From contig BLSF01000025.1 in assembly GCA_012862575.1 (NCBI GenBank), positions 434,001-498,000 of the forward strand: 64,000 nucleotides of DNA. The letters are read 5' to 3'. This document shows positions 1-9,514 of this stretch, piece by piece. Each line of letters opens with the position of its first letter. Position 1 is the first letter of the stretch. Below the pieces are notes generated by a model. The model saw only the letters and a program-made list of their open reading frames with translations, was not told the origin of the DNA and searched no databases. This DNA is from Parietichytrium sp. I65-24A (lineage: Eukaryota; Sar; Bigyra; Thraustochytrida; Thraustochytriidae). The translations under genes were made by a program, and so were the position numbers.

Positions 1-1782
1 GATGGATCCGGCACCAAAACCAACTGCAAGTGCGAGCTCTTTGCTGCGCGTACTTAGCGCTGAGTTTACTGAGTAGCGGCTGCGCGTATCGGTAAGGTAC
101 TGAGTACTCGTACCTGGCCGCACTGGCACATCGATGTGTCGTTCGATGTGGCGCGGAACGAGTCAGCGACACTCGACCACTCACGGCACTGTGCCGTGTT
201 TTCGAACCAAAAGATATCGATTGGACCATTCCCTGCCATTTTTTTTCATGGATAGAATTCACTCTCAGCTCAACAAAGGTGTAGATTTCTTTCGTATGCA
301 CCGTGCGAACGTGAGCTCACCAACCAGGCCAGCTGGTTCGGGATCTCCAGGGAGAGAAAGAATGAATGAAAAAAAAGTCGAAACCCAAGATTTATTTTTT
401 CTCACAAATTGACACATGCACAGTTGGAAAGCACGCTAGAATAGAATTGCCACCTTTGCCATCTTCCCCTCCTCCTCCCCATTCTCCCCATCTTCCAATG
501 CAGTTCAAAACTCAAAACTCGCATACCAGAGGAAGTGAGAGTCATTCCAGCGATTGCCGAAGCAACTCTGTGAATCTATCCATCTACCTCGACTTCTCAC
601 TTTTGCGAAGAAATGCAATTTGCAAGATGGGCACGAGCCCCAATCCACGAAACCAACACTATCAGCGCACCTAACAAGTACGTTGAGCAGCCATGATGCG
701 TTTCGGGGACCACGGATACTGCTACCTGTCGCGGCGGTGGCCCCTGTCCACGACAAGACAACGTGCCACCAAACTAACACCTAGCTCTTAGCGCCACTTT
801 CCACTTTCATTTCACCTTCCAAGTCTCCTCTCCTCCCCTCGTTTCTCCCTTCCTCCTTCCTTCCTTCCTTCCTTCTTTCCCTCCTTCTTTCCCTCCTTCT
901 TTCTTCCTTTTCCTCTCTTCCTGCCATCTTTTCACCTTTTCACCTTTCCTCCCCGCCCCTGCCTGCGGCCATGCGAAATGCGAAATGCGAAAGACTTACG
1001 CGGATCACTGCAGAGATCTCTCTGTGGAGGACAGAAAAAAAGAAAATAGAAAACCCATCTGTTCTGCCAGAGTGTGAGGTGGCCTGTCTCGCATGCGAAT
1101 TCATTGATGTGCCAGGTTTACTCTTTACTGTTTATGCTGTTTACGTCTCGCCCTAACATAAGCCTTCCTTCCACTCTCCTCGACTAGCCGTGTTCACCCT
1201 CTCCCGCCCTGGGTCCACCTCGCGCCATTTTTGTCCTTCTCCCTGCACAAGCATGCAAAAGCCCGCCACCTCTACTCTCCTCTCTCCTTCGACTTGGGAG
1301 TCGCGCGCATTCTCTCTCCCCATTCATTCTCCCCTTGTGCAATCGTAAATCACTATAAGGTACCAGAGTGCCGACCACCTACGACCGGCGCTGCTTCGTA
1401 CACGCAAATGTAGAGAATTGGACCTCTTCCACATCCATTCGGAATCCCCTGGCGCCGTCCACGGTCGAGCGTGCACTTCCCTGCAGAAAATCTCAGCCTT
1501 TTTATGACGTGCTGATTTAGGAGTGAGGTGAAAAAAGGTCAGGAATCAGGCCCAAGCTAATCGTTCGTTCTATACTTCAACTATTTGTTACATCATGTAG
1601 TACCTAAACGACGGCAAGGCCAAAGACACCAACAACACTTGTGCACAGTACATCACCCAGGACGGCCAAACACACAAATCAGATCGAAACAAACCCAAAA
1701 CTACAGCTTGATGCAAGCAGAGAAGAACGAGAACAACTCTGAAACTCGCAACCAAGTCTCAAACTTGCCACACAGACCAAAG
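1..1782. other. Non-coding region upstream of the AP2 gene
   Basis: No convincing gene is seen; the open frames here are short, overlap one another and resemble no family I know. The region holds a polypyrimidine tract (listed separately) and a palindromic GTACT cluster at 96-114. The last part, about 1500-1782, is probably the promoter and leader of the AP2 gene. An in-frame extension without ATG runs back to 1585, and an in-frame ATG at 1711 has a poor context. Confidence 0.5.
815..960. repeat. Polypyrimidine tract with TTCC repeats
   Basis: About 145 bases are almost purely C and T on the + strand, with tandem CCTT/TTCC units around 850-910 followed by CTTTCCCTC variants. Such tracts can form triplex structures or act as promoter elements. 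Here it lies about 0.9 kb before the AP2 gene start, so any role is only a possibility. Confidence 0.8.
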
Positions 1783-2661
1783 ATGGAAAGCGCAGCACTG
1801 GCACAGCTCTTCGGGTCTCCGCGATCTCCGCGGTCCCCCATGAGCAACGCTTCGAACAACATGGGCTCTCTGGACAACTTTGACCTGCTCACGTCGCTCT
1901 CCTTCCTCGCGAACTCGAACGGAATCCCAAACTCTGGGGCTGCAGCGTCCTCCCCAAAGTCCGATTGTGGAGATGAAATCGCTTTCTCCTTCAAGCCAAC
2001 TCACAGCAACAACCACAACAACAGCAGCAACAGCATGTCCAAGAAGCGAAGCTTCAGCGAGCTGCTCGAAAGACACTCCAGCGCCAACAGCTTTGACACC
2101 GAGGTGAAGCGCATGAAACCAATGCAACATGCGCACTCGTTCTCTTCCATGCCTGCGGTTGAGGACACCTTCCGAGAGCTTCCAACCTCACTTGCGTCCT
2201 CGAGCTTGCTCAATCTTCTGCTCATGCAAAACGCACTCAAACTCTCGCAGACAAACAGCTCCGGCTCGCTTTATGACAACAACAGATTCTCATCCAACGC
2301 TAGCAGGAGGTCTTCCACAGTATCCACCACCTCTGTATATTCTTACGACCCCAACTCGGACTCTGAGTTTGGCACCATTGCACTTCCACACCCGCATGCA
2401 GATGTTCGCGACACCCGCCGGAAATCTGCGTACCGCGGTGTCATCTGGGACAAGAACAGCCGTGCATGGCGCGCAAAGCTCAGTGTCAAAGGCAAACTCA
2501 TGCATGTTGGCCTCTTCGAGGACGAGAAAGAAGCGGCCATTGCTTGGGACAAAAAGGCCATTGAAGTTCGCGGGCATAAGACGCGTCTCAACTTTCCAGA
2601 GCTTGTCTCTGATCTCTACAGGATCGAGCTGACGTCTCGCCGCATTCGCAAGCGCGGATAA
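1783..2661 (+). CDS. AP2/ERF-domain DNA-binding protein
   Basis: A 292-residue protein, probably a nuclear transcription factor. Residues about 214-272 form a single AP2 domain: it begins YRGVIWDKNSRAWRA, continues through an HVGLFEDEKEAAIAWD segment and ends in LNFPE, matching the YRGV, WxA, LGxF and AAxAYD landmarks of the family. The N-terminal two thirds is Ser/Asn/Pro-rich and probably disordered, with SPRSPRSP near the start and an RKRSFSELL-like basic-Ser patch (SKKRSFSELL). A basic tail (RRIRKRG) closes the protein. I chose the ATG at 1783 because its context, AAAG before ATGG, is strong; the in-frame ATG at 1711 has T at -3 and would add 24 residues. AP2 domains bind GC-rich DNA in plants, apicomplexans and algae, but the target here is unknown. 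It converges on the glucosyltransferase gene. Confidence 0.85.
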   Translation: MESAALAQLFGSPRSPRSPMSNASNNMGSLDNFDLLTSLSFLANSNGIPNSGAAASSPKSDCGDEIAFSFKPTHSNNHNNSSNSMSKKRSFSELLERHSSANSFDTEVKRMKPMQHAHSFSSMPAVEDTFRELPTSLASSSLLNLLLMQNALKLSQTNSSGSLYDNNRFSSNASRRSSTVSTTSVYSYDPNSDSEFGTIALPHPHADVRDTRRKSAYRGVIWDKNSRAWRAKLSVKGKLMHVGLFEDEKEAAIAWDKKAIEVRGHKTRLNFPELVSDLYRIELTSRRIRKRG

Positions 2662-3032
2662 ACGCCTGAACCGTGCGGGACCGGGGCCACTTCTTCCCCT
2701 TTCCATCAAAACTGAATGACCTGTGCTTGATTGTTATAACCAAAGACACTGTAGTAATATAAACACACACAAACCCTTGGAATATACGCTTTACACATAC
2801 ATTTGCTTCCTATTTTTTTTTTTGTTAATAGTTGTTTTGCCTTTCCTTTCTTTTGTATTGTTTGTGTTCTTGTCTGTCGGGTGGCATGTGCTATGATCTT
2901 CACGAAAAATAAAAAACAATGGAAAGAAAGAAAAGGAAATATGGCCCTTCTCCACTTTCGTTTCCTTTCTTCAAATCTTCTTTTCCGAGGCAAGAGCAAA
3001 CTTCAAGCATCTGAGCCTGTGAGGATATCTAT
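2662..3032. other. Convergent intergenic spacer
   Basis: The 371 bases separate the 3' ends of the AP2 gene (+) and the glucosyltransferase gene (-). The spacer is A/T-rich, with a T10 run near 2814 and an AATAAA-like stretch near 2907. It probably holds the polyadenylation signals of both genes. No gene is seen. Confidence 0.5.
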
Positions 3033-4934
3033 CTATTGCCTCCAGGTGTCACCGACAAAGACACTCAAAATGCGCTGCGCAGCAAGATCTGCCCCGGAAA
3101 GCGCTTGATTCTCCTCCTGGAGCAAAGCTTTTGCCTTTGACGCTCCTTCGCAAAGCTTTGAATGGTCTCTCGCGCAGCGGACAACAGCATCTGCAAGGTC
3201 TTTCGAAAATGTTTGACTCATGCGTTGAACATGAACCCCGGCCCCCAAGTCTTGCACCCGGGTTGCCCAGAGTGGCTGGTCAGTCCAAACCATGATCGGG
3301 ATCACCAACGAGGGTACTCCAAACTCCAACACCCTGGCCGTGGTTCCTGCCCCTCCGTGGTGCACTACAAGACTACACCGGGGAAACAGCTGTTCGTGGG
3401 GTACGTCCTTGATGACGAGAACATCCAGCCATGAGTTCTCGAGCTTGAAAAGACTAGCCTCCTCCTCCTCCAGCTTTGAGTCTACGATTATCACTTTGCG
3501 CAATTTTTCGTCTTGCAAAGCGGCGATGGTGGCTAAAACGGCGCTCATCACTCCAAGCTCCCTTGCAGGAACGCTCATCGAACCGAAATTGATACAAATA
3601 GGTTTGTTGGCCTGCGCGGGTTCATTTTTGATAAACTCCTCCAATGCTTCGAGTCCTCGGTATTCTCCAGCGGTGGAGTCATTTGGCGTGCACCAAAAAC
3701 CGGTAATGTCGCAGTTCACCGGCGCGTCGCTCGGCTTGGGAACGAGTGCCTTCGAATACGCACACAAGGTTGGCCCGTGCATCATCTGAGCCATGCGCTT
3801 TCCGCCCTTCAAAGGAGGCAGCTCTAGCACTTGTCTGCGGAACACCGTTTCAGGATTCTCCATTCTTTTACCGGTGCTTGGATCAACCAACGTTCCGCCC
3901 AGCGCTGCAAGCATGATACGAACTAAATTCACATACCAGCGCAAGAGGTTTATCAGGCCCAACCGCGATGTGGGCTGACCAGACGGGGAAAACTCTCTGG
4001 TGGGAAAATCTGGGGCGAACTTCACAACCCAGCAGGGGATTTCGAGCTTTTCTGCGATACTCAGACCAAAGCCACTTGTGACTGTCGTGGTGATAAGAAC
4101 GTCGCTACCAGTACAGGCTTCGTAGAATTTGTCACCTAAATCACCGTATAAAGTCGCGGCATGGTTCCTCAGAGAGCGAATGAGCTCGGAGATATGTTTT
4201 GCATACCTCCACTCCTTCCGCCCCAGACCGAGGCCGATCATCCCACAGTCGCGAAACTCCAAGCCATGTCTTTCAACGAGCTCTCTGTACTCAGAAACTG
4301 TGCAGATTGCAACCTTTGACCGCTGTGTCTTCTCCAAAGCAAGACCTAGGGCAACGAACGGCTGCACATCCCCGCGACTGCCGAGGGACAAGATGACTAC
4401 TTTCACCTTCGAGCTTGGTCCGTCCTTGGGTAAGCGTGGCTCTTTCAAACCCATAAAGTCCAAGTGGGGCGACGATACAAAGGAAAATTGGTTGCTAGAA
4501 TCTCCGTCACCGATGAGAAGCATCCAAGCTACGTTTGCCAGGACAATGAGGAGGGCACCAGATGACAGCGAGCTGTCGTGCAGGCGAGCAATCGTGGCAA
4601 CGGCAAGGATATTTCCGATGAGACCACCCCGTTTCACTCCACTGATCATCGCCGCTGCGTCCATCATGCTCAACAGGAAAAGAATCCAGCAAGCGGCGCA
4701 GTCTTCCAGCGCGGCCCACCACATTTCACTGCCCCTGCTACTCCTTGCCATCAACGACACTGCCGCAGGGGCCATGAGTGCGGCTAGTGCGCCAAGCGAC
4801 ACACATCTTCCCACGCACAACACCGTCTCCAGCGGTCGCGTAAGCTGCGCGCAGTCGGACCATCCCCGCTGCACCCTCTGGACACCTTTTCTGCTCAGGT
4901 ACAACGCACCAAGCAGCACTGTGGCGGAAGCCAT
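3033..4934 (-). CDS. Sterol 3-beta-glucosyltransferase-like GT1/GT28 enzyme
   Basis: A 633-residue membrane-associated glycosyltransferase. The first ~150 residues hold several hydrophobic stretches, unlike the soluble N-terminus of plant UGT80 or the GRAM/PH part of fungal Atg26. The catalytic part starts near residue 178 with VILSLGSRGDVQPFVALG, the donor/acceptor-binding N-lobe signature of sterol glucosyltransferases. Near residue 525 lies HHGGAGTTARVLEFGVP, followed by a WTDQPLWA segment, which together form the UDP-sugar-binding C-lobe. The family transfers glucose from UDP-glucose to the 3-hydroxyl of membrane sterols; the acceptor in this organism is inferred. The start is the ATG at 4934, whose -3 base is G and whose next codon is GCT. 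Upstream in-frame codons lack ATG. The membrane-rich N-terminus suggests an ER or endomembrane location. Confidence 0.85.
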   Translation of the reverse strand: MASATVLLGALYLSRKGVQRVQRGWSDCAQLTRPLETVLCVGRCVSLGALAALMAPAAVSLMARSSRGSEMWWAALEDCAACWILFLLSMMDAAAMISGVKRGGLIGNILAVATIARLHDSSLSSGALLIVLANVAWMLLIGDGDSSNQFSFVSSPHLDFMGLKEPRLPKDGPSSKVKVVILSLGSRGDVQPFVALGLALEKTQRSKVAICTVSEYRELVERHGLEFRDCGMIGLGLGRKEWRYAKHISELIRSLRNHAATLYGDLGDKFYEACTGSDVLITTTVTSGFGLSIAEKLEIPCWVVKFAPDFPTREFSPSGQPTSRLGLINLLRWYVNLVRIMLAALGGTLVDPSTGKRMENPETVFRRQVLELPPLKGGKRMAQMMHGPTLCAYSKALVPKPSDAPVNCDITGFWCTPNDSTAGEYRGLEALEEFIKNEPAQANKPICINFGSMSVPARELGVMSAVLATIAALQDEKLRKVIIVDSKLEEEEASLFKLENSWLDVLVIKDVPHEQLFPRCSLVVHHGGAGTTARVLEFGVPSLVIPIMVWTDQPLWATRVQDLGAGVHVQRMSQTFSKDLADAVVRCARDHSKLCEGASKAKALLQEENQALSGADLAAQRILSVFVGDTWRQ

Positions 4935-5497
4935 GGCCGCTTTCCCCCTCACCCCTCACTCCGCTCTTCGCCTGGGACACGGTCCTTGGCTGCGGCAAAG
5001 TCTGCGGAGCGTGTAGAGCGCCAATCAAGGGCGCGCTCAAGTTTTGAACTTTGGGGGGTTGGCGTTTCTGCTGTTTGGTCTCTCTTGCAGCTCTGTTGGG
5101 TCTCTCTCACGCTGACGCGCTGGGGATATTCTGGGGTCTCTCATTTTGAGATGTCAGGCAGAAGCCAGCACTGCCCTATGTATAGTTAAGACTCCGTTTT
5201 GTGTACACGTAATACTTGACGTACTCCGTATCAGGATCTTGGTGTTTGGAACCTTGGCGCGCCACGGCACTTTCAAGATGGTCGGTCTGAGATGCGAGAT
5301 CCAATCCCGCCCGGATCACGAGTTGAACAGCAAGAGTCGCTTGCAGCGAGTGAATGGCTAGGAGGACGATGGAGTTGGTGGACGTTTTCTTTTGATGGTT
5401 TGTGACCAATCCCAATGCAGATACAGCACGCACATGAAGGCAAGAGTCAAGTCATGTTTTCTTCAAAGATTAGTATAATTATAACAGCAGCTCAGAT
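4935..5497. other. Spacer between two minus-strand genes
   Basis: The 563 bases hold the promoter and leader of the glucosyltransferase gene and the 3' end of the ABC-transporter gene. Only short, unsupported open frames are present. No RNA gene or repeat is seen. Confidence 0.4.
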
Positions 5498-8074
5498 TCA
5501 GGCAGATGTCTCGCTGGTCCCGCTGGTCCCGAGGTTAAGCTCGCCCTGTGCTGTCGATCCAAAGTTGAGGATCGACTTGTCTAGAAAGTTTGCAAAAACA
5601 CCGTTTGACAGGTTGGCCAGTTCGCTGGTGCTTCCCTCTTCGACAATTTTGCCCTTTTCTAAGACTACGAGCCTATCCACGTGCCTAAAATTTGACAGCC
5701 GATGCGCTATTGTGATAATGGTCAATCTCTTGCCTGAGGCCTCGTAGAGTGCCTGGATAGCCTCCTGAACCTGGTACTGCGAGTCTTCATCGAGAGCTGC
5801 AGTAGCTTCATCCAAAATGAGAATTTTGGGGCGCGTCAGGATTGCTCGGGCGATGCAGAGCCTCTGCCGCTCGCCCCCGGACAGACTTGAGCCATCGTGC
5901 CCAATGTCGGTGTGCCACTGTTGCGGAAATCTATTCTTGTCAAAAAACAAATCCTCGCAACGCGCAATCCGAAGAGCAGAACGCATCTGCGCCTCCGCCT
6001 CCGGATCGTTCGGATTCTGGTGAGCCATGTTGGTTTCGGGGTTCATGACAAACATTCCGTACATGAGATTCTCCTTCACCGTTCTGTAAGGCAAGTAAAT
6101 GGACTGGGAAACTACAGCTATGCGGCGCCGCAGCCAAAGCGGGTTGAAGGCTTGAAGCGGGCGATTGGCAATGTAAACGCAACCCTCATCGGGGTCGTAC
6201 ATCCTCATGAGTAAAGAGATGAGCGTGGACTTCCCGCAGCCGCTCTCACCCAATACTCCAATGCGCTCTCCTTCTTGGACACTAAAAGAGGTCCCCTGCA
6301 GAACTTTCACCTGCTGGCGTGTCGGATAGGAAAAGTGGACGTTTTCAAACTTGACGGACCAGCTCAGGCTGCTGTCGTCCTCAGGCATGTCCTTGAGAGG
6401 TGGCTCGTCCAGCCCGATCTTTGGCTTGGAGTGCAAGAGGTCGTACATTTTCTCCGCAGAATCCAGAAGGCCGTTGTTGGAGACCAGGCTCTTGAACTGA
6501 TAATAAATTCGTCTTGCCGCGTCGAAGGCGAAGCTCGCGGATGAGGAAAACGTGGAAATATCAGATACATCCATCAATCCTCGAGACGCAAGCTTCCCTC
6601 CATACCACAACGGGAAAATCACTTCCAAACACTTGTCCAAAACGGTGTGCAGTATCTCAAATAAGCTGTATACAAGGTTGCCCCTGCCGCGGTATTTGCT
6701 TTTGCTCTTCAAACCTTGTGCAAAGATGGCCGTTTCCATTGGCTCGCGGGCAAAGCTACGAAGCGTTCTTATTCCTACAGGCTTCACTAAAATATTCCAA
6801 ATACTTCGCAAGTCTTCTGTGCTCGGGTTGCTCGTATTACTGACGAGACGGTCCTCGAAACTGTTGAGAACGTTGCTCAGCACGAGGCGCATTGGCAGCA
6901 AGACCGCCATCATAAGTGCCAGGCTCTTGCTCTTTGTCGTAAGCATGTAGCAAGTAGACGTCACGACTGACAAGTTCTGGAGTGTGTCGTTTGGCAACAT
7001 AAACAGCGAAAGGCAAACATGTGGGACGCCAGAGATCAAGGATCTTGACTCGTATGCATCGTTCTGCTCGAAAAAGGTGATATCCTGCGAGATAAGAGAC
7101 CTAAAAAGTTCTGTTTGGAGCTTGATGACAAACTTTTCGCTGCCCATGGACCGGACCTTGGTGCTCAAAAAGCCGCTCAACAATTCGAGTACCTCCAAAA
7201 CAAAGAGGGCTTTGATGGTTCCTCGCATCGTCACAGACCCTGGCGGTCGCGGATTCTCGCTTGCGGGCACGCCTTTTTTGGCAATTCGATCGTAGGCGAG
7301 CGCAATGACTCGATTCATATGATCCGCCTTGAGCGCGTAAACTGAACCCTCGAGCATCGCGAGAAGACCGCTCACGACCAGATAAGGTATCTGCGATTTT
7401 GCACGCTCAAAAAGAAGCAACGCCTTGACGATTTGATTAGATTTTCTTACGCGAATCGCTCGACGAGCCTTCTCCGCGACCTCAGAAAGAGCGTCGTCAA
7501 CAATTGCGCGATTCACTCCCCACGACTCTGCGCTCGTATAGATCTCTTTCTCAAAATCGAGCTGCCTCACGATCGTTGAGGCTTCCTGCGACCCCAAGTC
7601 GTGTGAGAGATCTCCTAGTCTCAGCAAATTCTTCGAGACACCTTCCGCGGCAACTTGCAGGCCAACGGCCACAATCGCGTCCTCCTTGCAAATGTCGGCC
7701 ACATTTGTGGTTGCCTCTAGGACAATGTCGACGTCAACGTCATCTCCGTCCTGCTTGAGGGACTCCCTAGCAAACTCCAGCACGCCTTCCAGACGGTCCT
7801 TGCGCTTGATGAGCTCCCTCTCCAAGTAACCCTTCTCCTCATCGTCCTCCTCGTTCTTGATCGCAGACTGCCGCACCAAGTAAGCGCTCAGCGCACCAAG
7901 AACTAGCATGATCTGTGGTCCGTTTCGCACAAGAAAGGCGTCATTCCCATGCGCCGCGTCGCCCTGCAGAATCTTCACGATAGCCCTGCGCTGCCGAGCC
8001 GAGGCTGCCCACGCGAGGGCCAGGCCCAGTGCGTAGCTAGCTGCCGTGCTAGCGCGCCATTTCGAGCTGCTCAT
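5498..8074 (-). CDS. Half-size ABC exporter (ABCB-like)
   Basis: An 858-residue ABC half-transporter with one membrane domain and one ATPase domain. Residues 1-65 contain two hydrophobic segments. Residues about 75-210 form a long acidic, helical, non-membrane region that typical ABCB half-transporters lack. The ABC membrane domain spans roughly residues 225-560. The nucleotide-binding domain carries Walker A GESGCGKST (near 610), Q-loop VVSQS, signature LSGGERQR (near 728), Walker B ILILDEATAALDE and the switch histidine in IAHRLS, so all catalytic motifs are intact. It would act as a dimer. The substrate cannot be told from sequence, although the domain resembles TAP/MDR-type exporters. The ATG at 8074 is the first in frame. 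Upstream, the open frame continues without ATG through a GATCTT-type repeat. Confidence 0.85.
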   Translation of the reverse strand: MSSSKWRASTAASYALGLALAWAASARQRRAIVKILQGDAAHGNDAFLVRNGPQIMLVLGALSAYLVRQSAIKNEEDDEEKGYLERELIKRKDRLEGVLEFARESLKQDGDDVDVDIVLEATTNVADICKEDAIVAVGLQVAAEGVSKNLLRLGDLSHDLGSQEASTIVRQLDFEKEIYTSAESWGVNRAIVDDALSEVAEKARRAIRVRKSNQIVKALLLFERAKSQIPYLVVSGLLAMLEGSVYALKADHMNRVIALAYDRIAKKGVPASENPRPPGSVTMRGTIKALFVLEVLELLSGFLSTKVRSMGSEKFVIKLQTELFRSLISQDITFFEQNDAYESRSLISGVPHVCLSLFMLPNDTLQNLSVVTSTCYMLTTKSKSLALMMAVLLPMRLVLSNVLNSFEDRLVSNTSNPSTEDLRSIWNILVKPVGIRTLRSFAREPMETAIFAQGLKSKSKYRGRGNLVYSLFEILHTVLDKCLEVIFPLWYGGKLASRGLMDVSDISTFSSSASFAFDAARRIYYQFKSLVSNNGLLDSAEKMYDLLHSKPKIGLDEPPLKDMPEDDSSLSWSVKFENVHFSYPTRQQVKVLQGTSFSVQEGERIGVLGESGCGKSTLISLLMRMYDPDEGCVYIANRPLQAFNPLWLRRRIAVVSQSIYLPYRTVKENLMYGMFVMNPETNMAHQNPNDPEAEAQMRSALRIARCEDLFFDKNRFPQQWHTDIGHDGSSLSGGERQRLCIARAILTRPKILILDEATAALDEDSQYQVQEAIQALYEASGKRLTIITIAHRLSNFRHVDRLVVLEKGKIVEEGSTSELANLSNGVFANFLDKSILNFGSTAQGELNLGTSGTSETSA

Positions 8075-8285
8075 CAAGCGCAAGCACCCGATACACCAAC
8101 ACCCGCAGACACCCACGAGGACGCACAAGATCAAGATCCAGATCAAGATCAAGATCAATCAACAACCCGCGCTAGCGCTGGTGATACCGCTGGCGACAGT
8201 GATAGCTCTTCTCTCCCCCTCTCCCGCGCACAGCTCTGGAAATGCACCGAAACCCACAACTCCTCCGCGAGAGCACGTCCGCGTA

Positions 8286-8305
8286 CTAACCTAACCTAAC
8301 CTAAC
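8286..8305. repeat. Interstitial CTAAC (TTAGG-type) repeat
   Basis: Four perfect tandem CTAAC units, equivalent to a TTAGG pentamer on the other strand, resemble a telomere-type repeat lying inside the chromosome. The tract is too short to prove a telomeric origin. Confidence 0.6.
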
Positions 8306-8419
8306 CTGCCTGCCTTGCTGCCTGGCTGCCACTCTTCAAAGAGGTTTGCTGGTGCCAACTCTCCGAGCTGCTCAAGTGTCTGTTTGAGACGTTTGAGCTG
8401 CGTGACACCAGTCGACGGA

Positions 8420-8490
8420 AGCCAATGGAATAATCCAATGGAATCCAAGGGAATGTTCCAATGGAATCCAATGGAATCCAATGTAAGCAG
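8420..8490. repeat. GGAATCCAAT satellite-like repeat
   Basis: Degenerate tandem copies of a 10-base unit GGAATCCAAT, with variants, occupy about 70 bases. The unit is built on GGAAT, as in some animal satellites, but this is a short local array and probably arose by slippage. Confidence 0.7.
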
Positions 8491-9514
8491 ACGGAAGCGA
8501 ATGGGATCTGGCACAAGTCCTCAGCAGTGGGCGCACTGATGCGCAGTCCCTGTCTCAGATCATCTGAGAGATGTCTCAGAGGCTCCTCGCTCTTATGTCC
8601 ATCACTGACAGTGAATACTTCTCGCTGCGACACACTCCCAGAACTCCCTAACATTCCCTAACTCCCATACATGGGGAATGAGGGATAGTACTCATTACCG
8701 GTCACTAGCACCGGGGCTCTCCAGCATACTGCAAAACGTACTCCCTCCGCCTACCGCTCAGTACTGGTGCTCTCTAGCTTGCTAGCTAGATGGCGCTACT
8801 AGAGCTGGTATGCTACGATGTGCTATCAGTGTAATAATGGAACGCGTTGAGCGCTCCGAAGCCTTCGCGAATCCAAGGGAAATTCACTCCCTCCCTACCG
8901 CCCTGCATAAGCGCTTCGTAGCGAATTTCCGAAGTTGACTTGAACAGTTCACTGATGTTCACTGTCGAAATTTGAAATTTTGGTTTGGCGAACAATGGCA
9001 GTGCAAGCAGAAGCCAGGGAAAGAAGCAAATGGCAGTAACTTTTATTCACTCTAAAGTCTCTAAAGTTCAAAATTCTCAAGGTCAAAGTCAAAAAGTTCA
9101 AACAAGATCAATCAAACAAGACATAACAAGACTAACAAGACATAACAAGACACGCAATGGTCGCTGTGACAGAAAATGCGTTCCGCTCTCGTGTGTATCT
9201 TAGGTATCTTAGGCTCAGACTATTAGATCACAATGCGACAACACTGTTCATACCATCATGATATCATGATGCACAGAATGCACAGAGCTTCACTGACTGT
9301 GGGGATACAGTTGGCGGGACGAGAGAGGGAGCCCGCAATAGAAAGGCGTCGAGACAAAAGGGGGCTTGGCGCGACGGGACAGTAGTCTGATTTTGATTTC
9401 AAGTCGAAATGCGACTGGGTTGACTATATCGCCCAAAGCGCAAAACTACCGGAGTGAACTCCACTTTTTGGTGAGAGCTCACACTTGCTTCAAGTGTTCG
9501 GCAGGCTGCAAACA

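Larger units (their letters stand above)
8075..9514. other. Divergent intergenic region with mixed simple repeats
   Basis: The 1.4 kb lies between the ABC transporter (-) and the symporter (+) and must contain both promoters. It holds GATCAA repeats (8127-8160), a CTAAC tetramer array (8286-8305), GGAAT/CCAAT satellite-like repeats (8420-8490), a CTA/TAG-rich island (8680-8820) and AACAAGAC repeats (9105-9150). No gene is supported. Confidence 0.5.

Noticed and set aside
1585-1782. N-terminal extension of the AP2 protein
   Set aside because: It lacks an ATG until 1711, whose context is weak. The peptide is basic and low-complexity and looks like translated leader.
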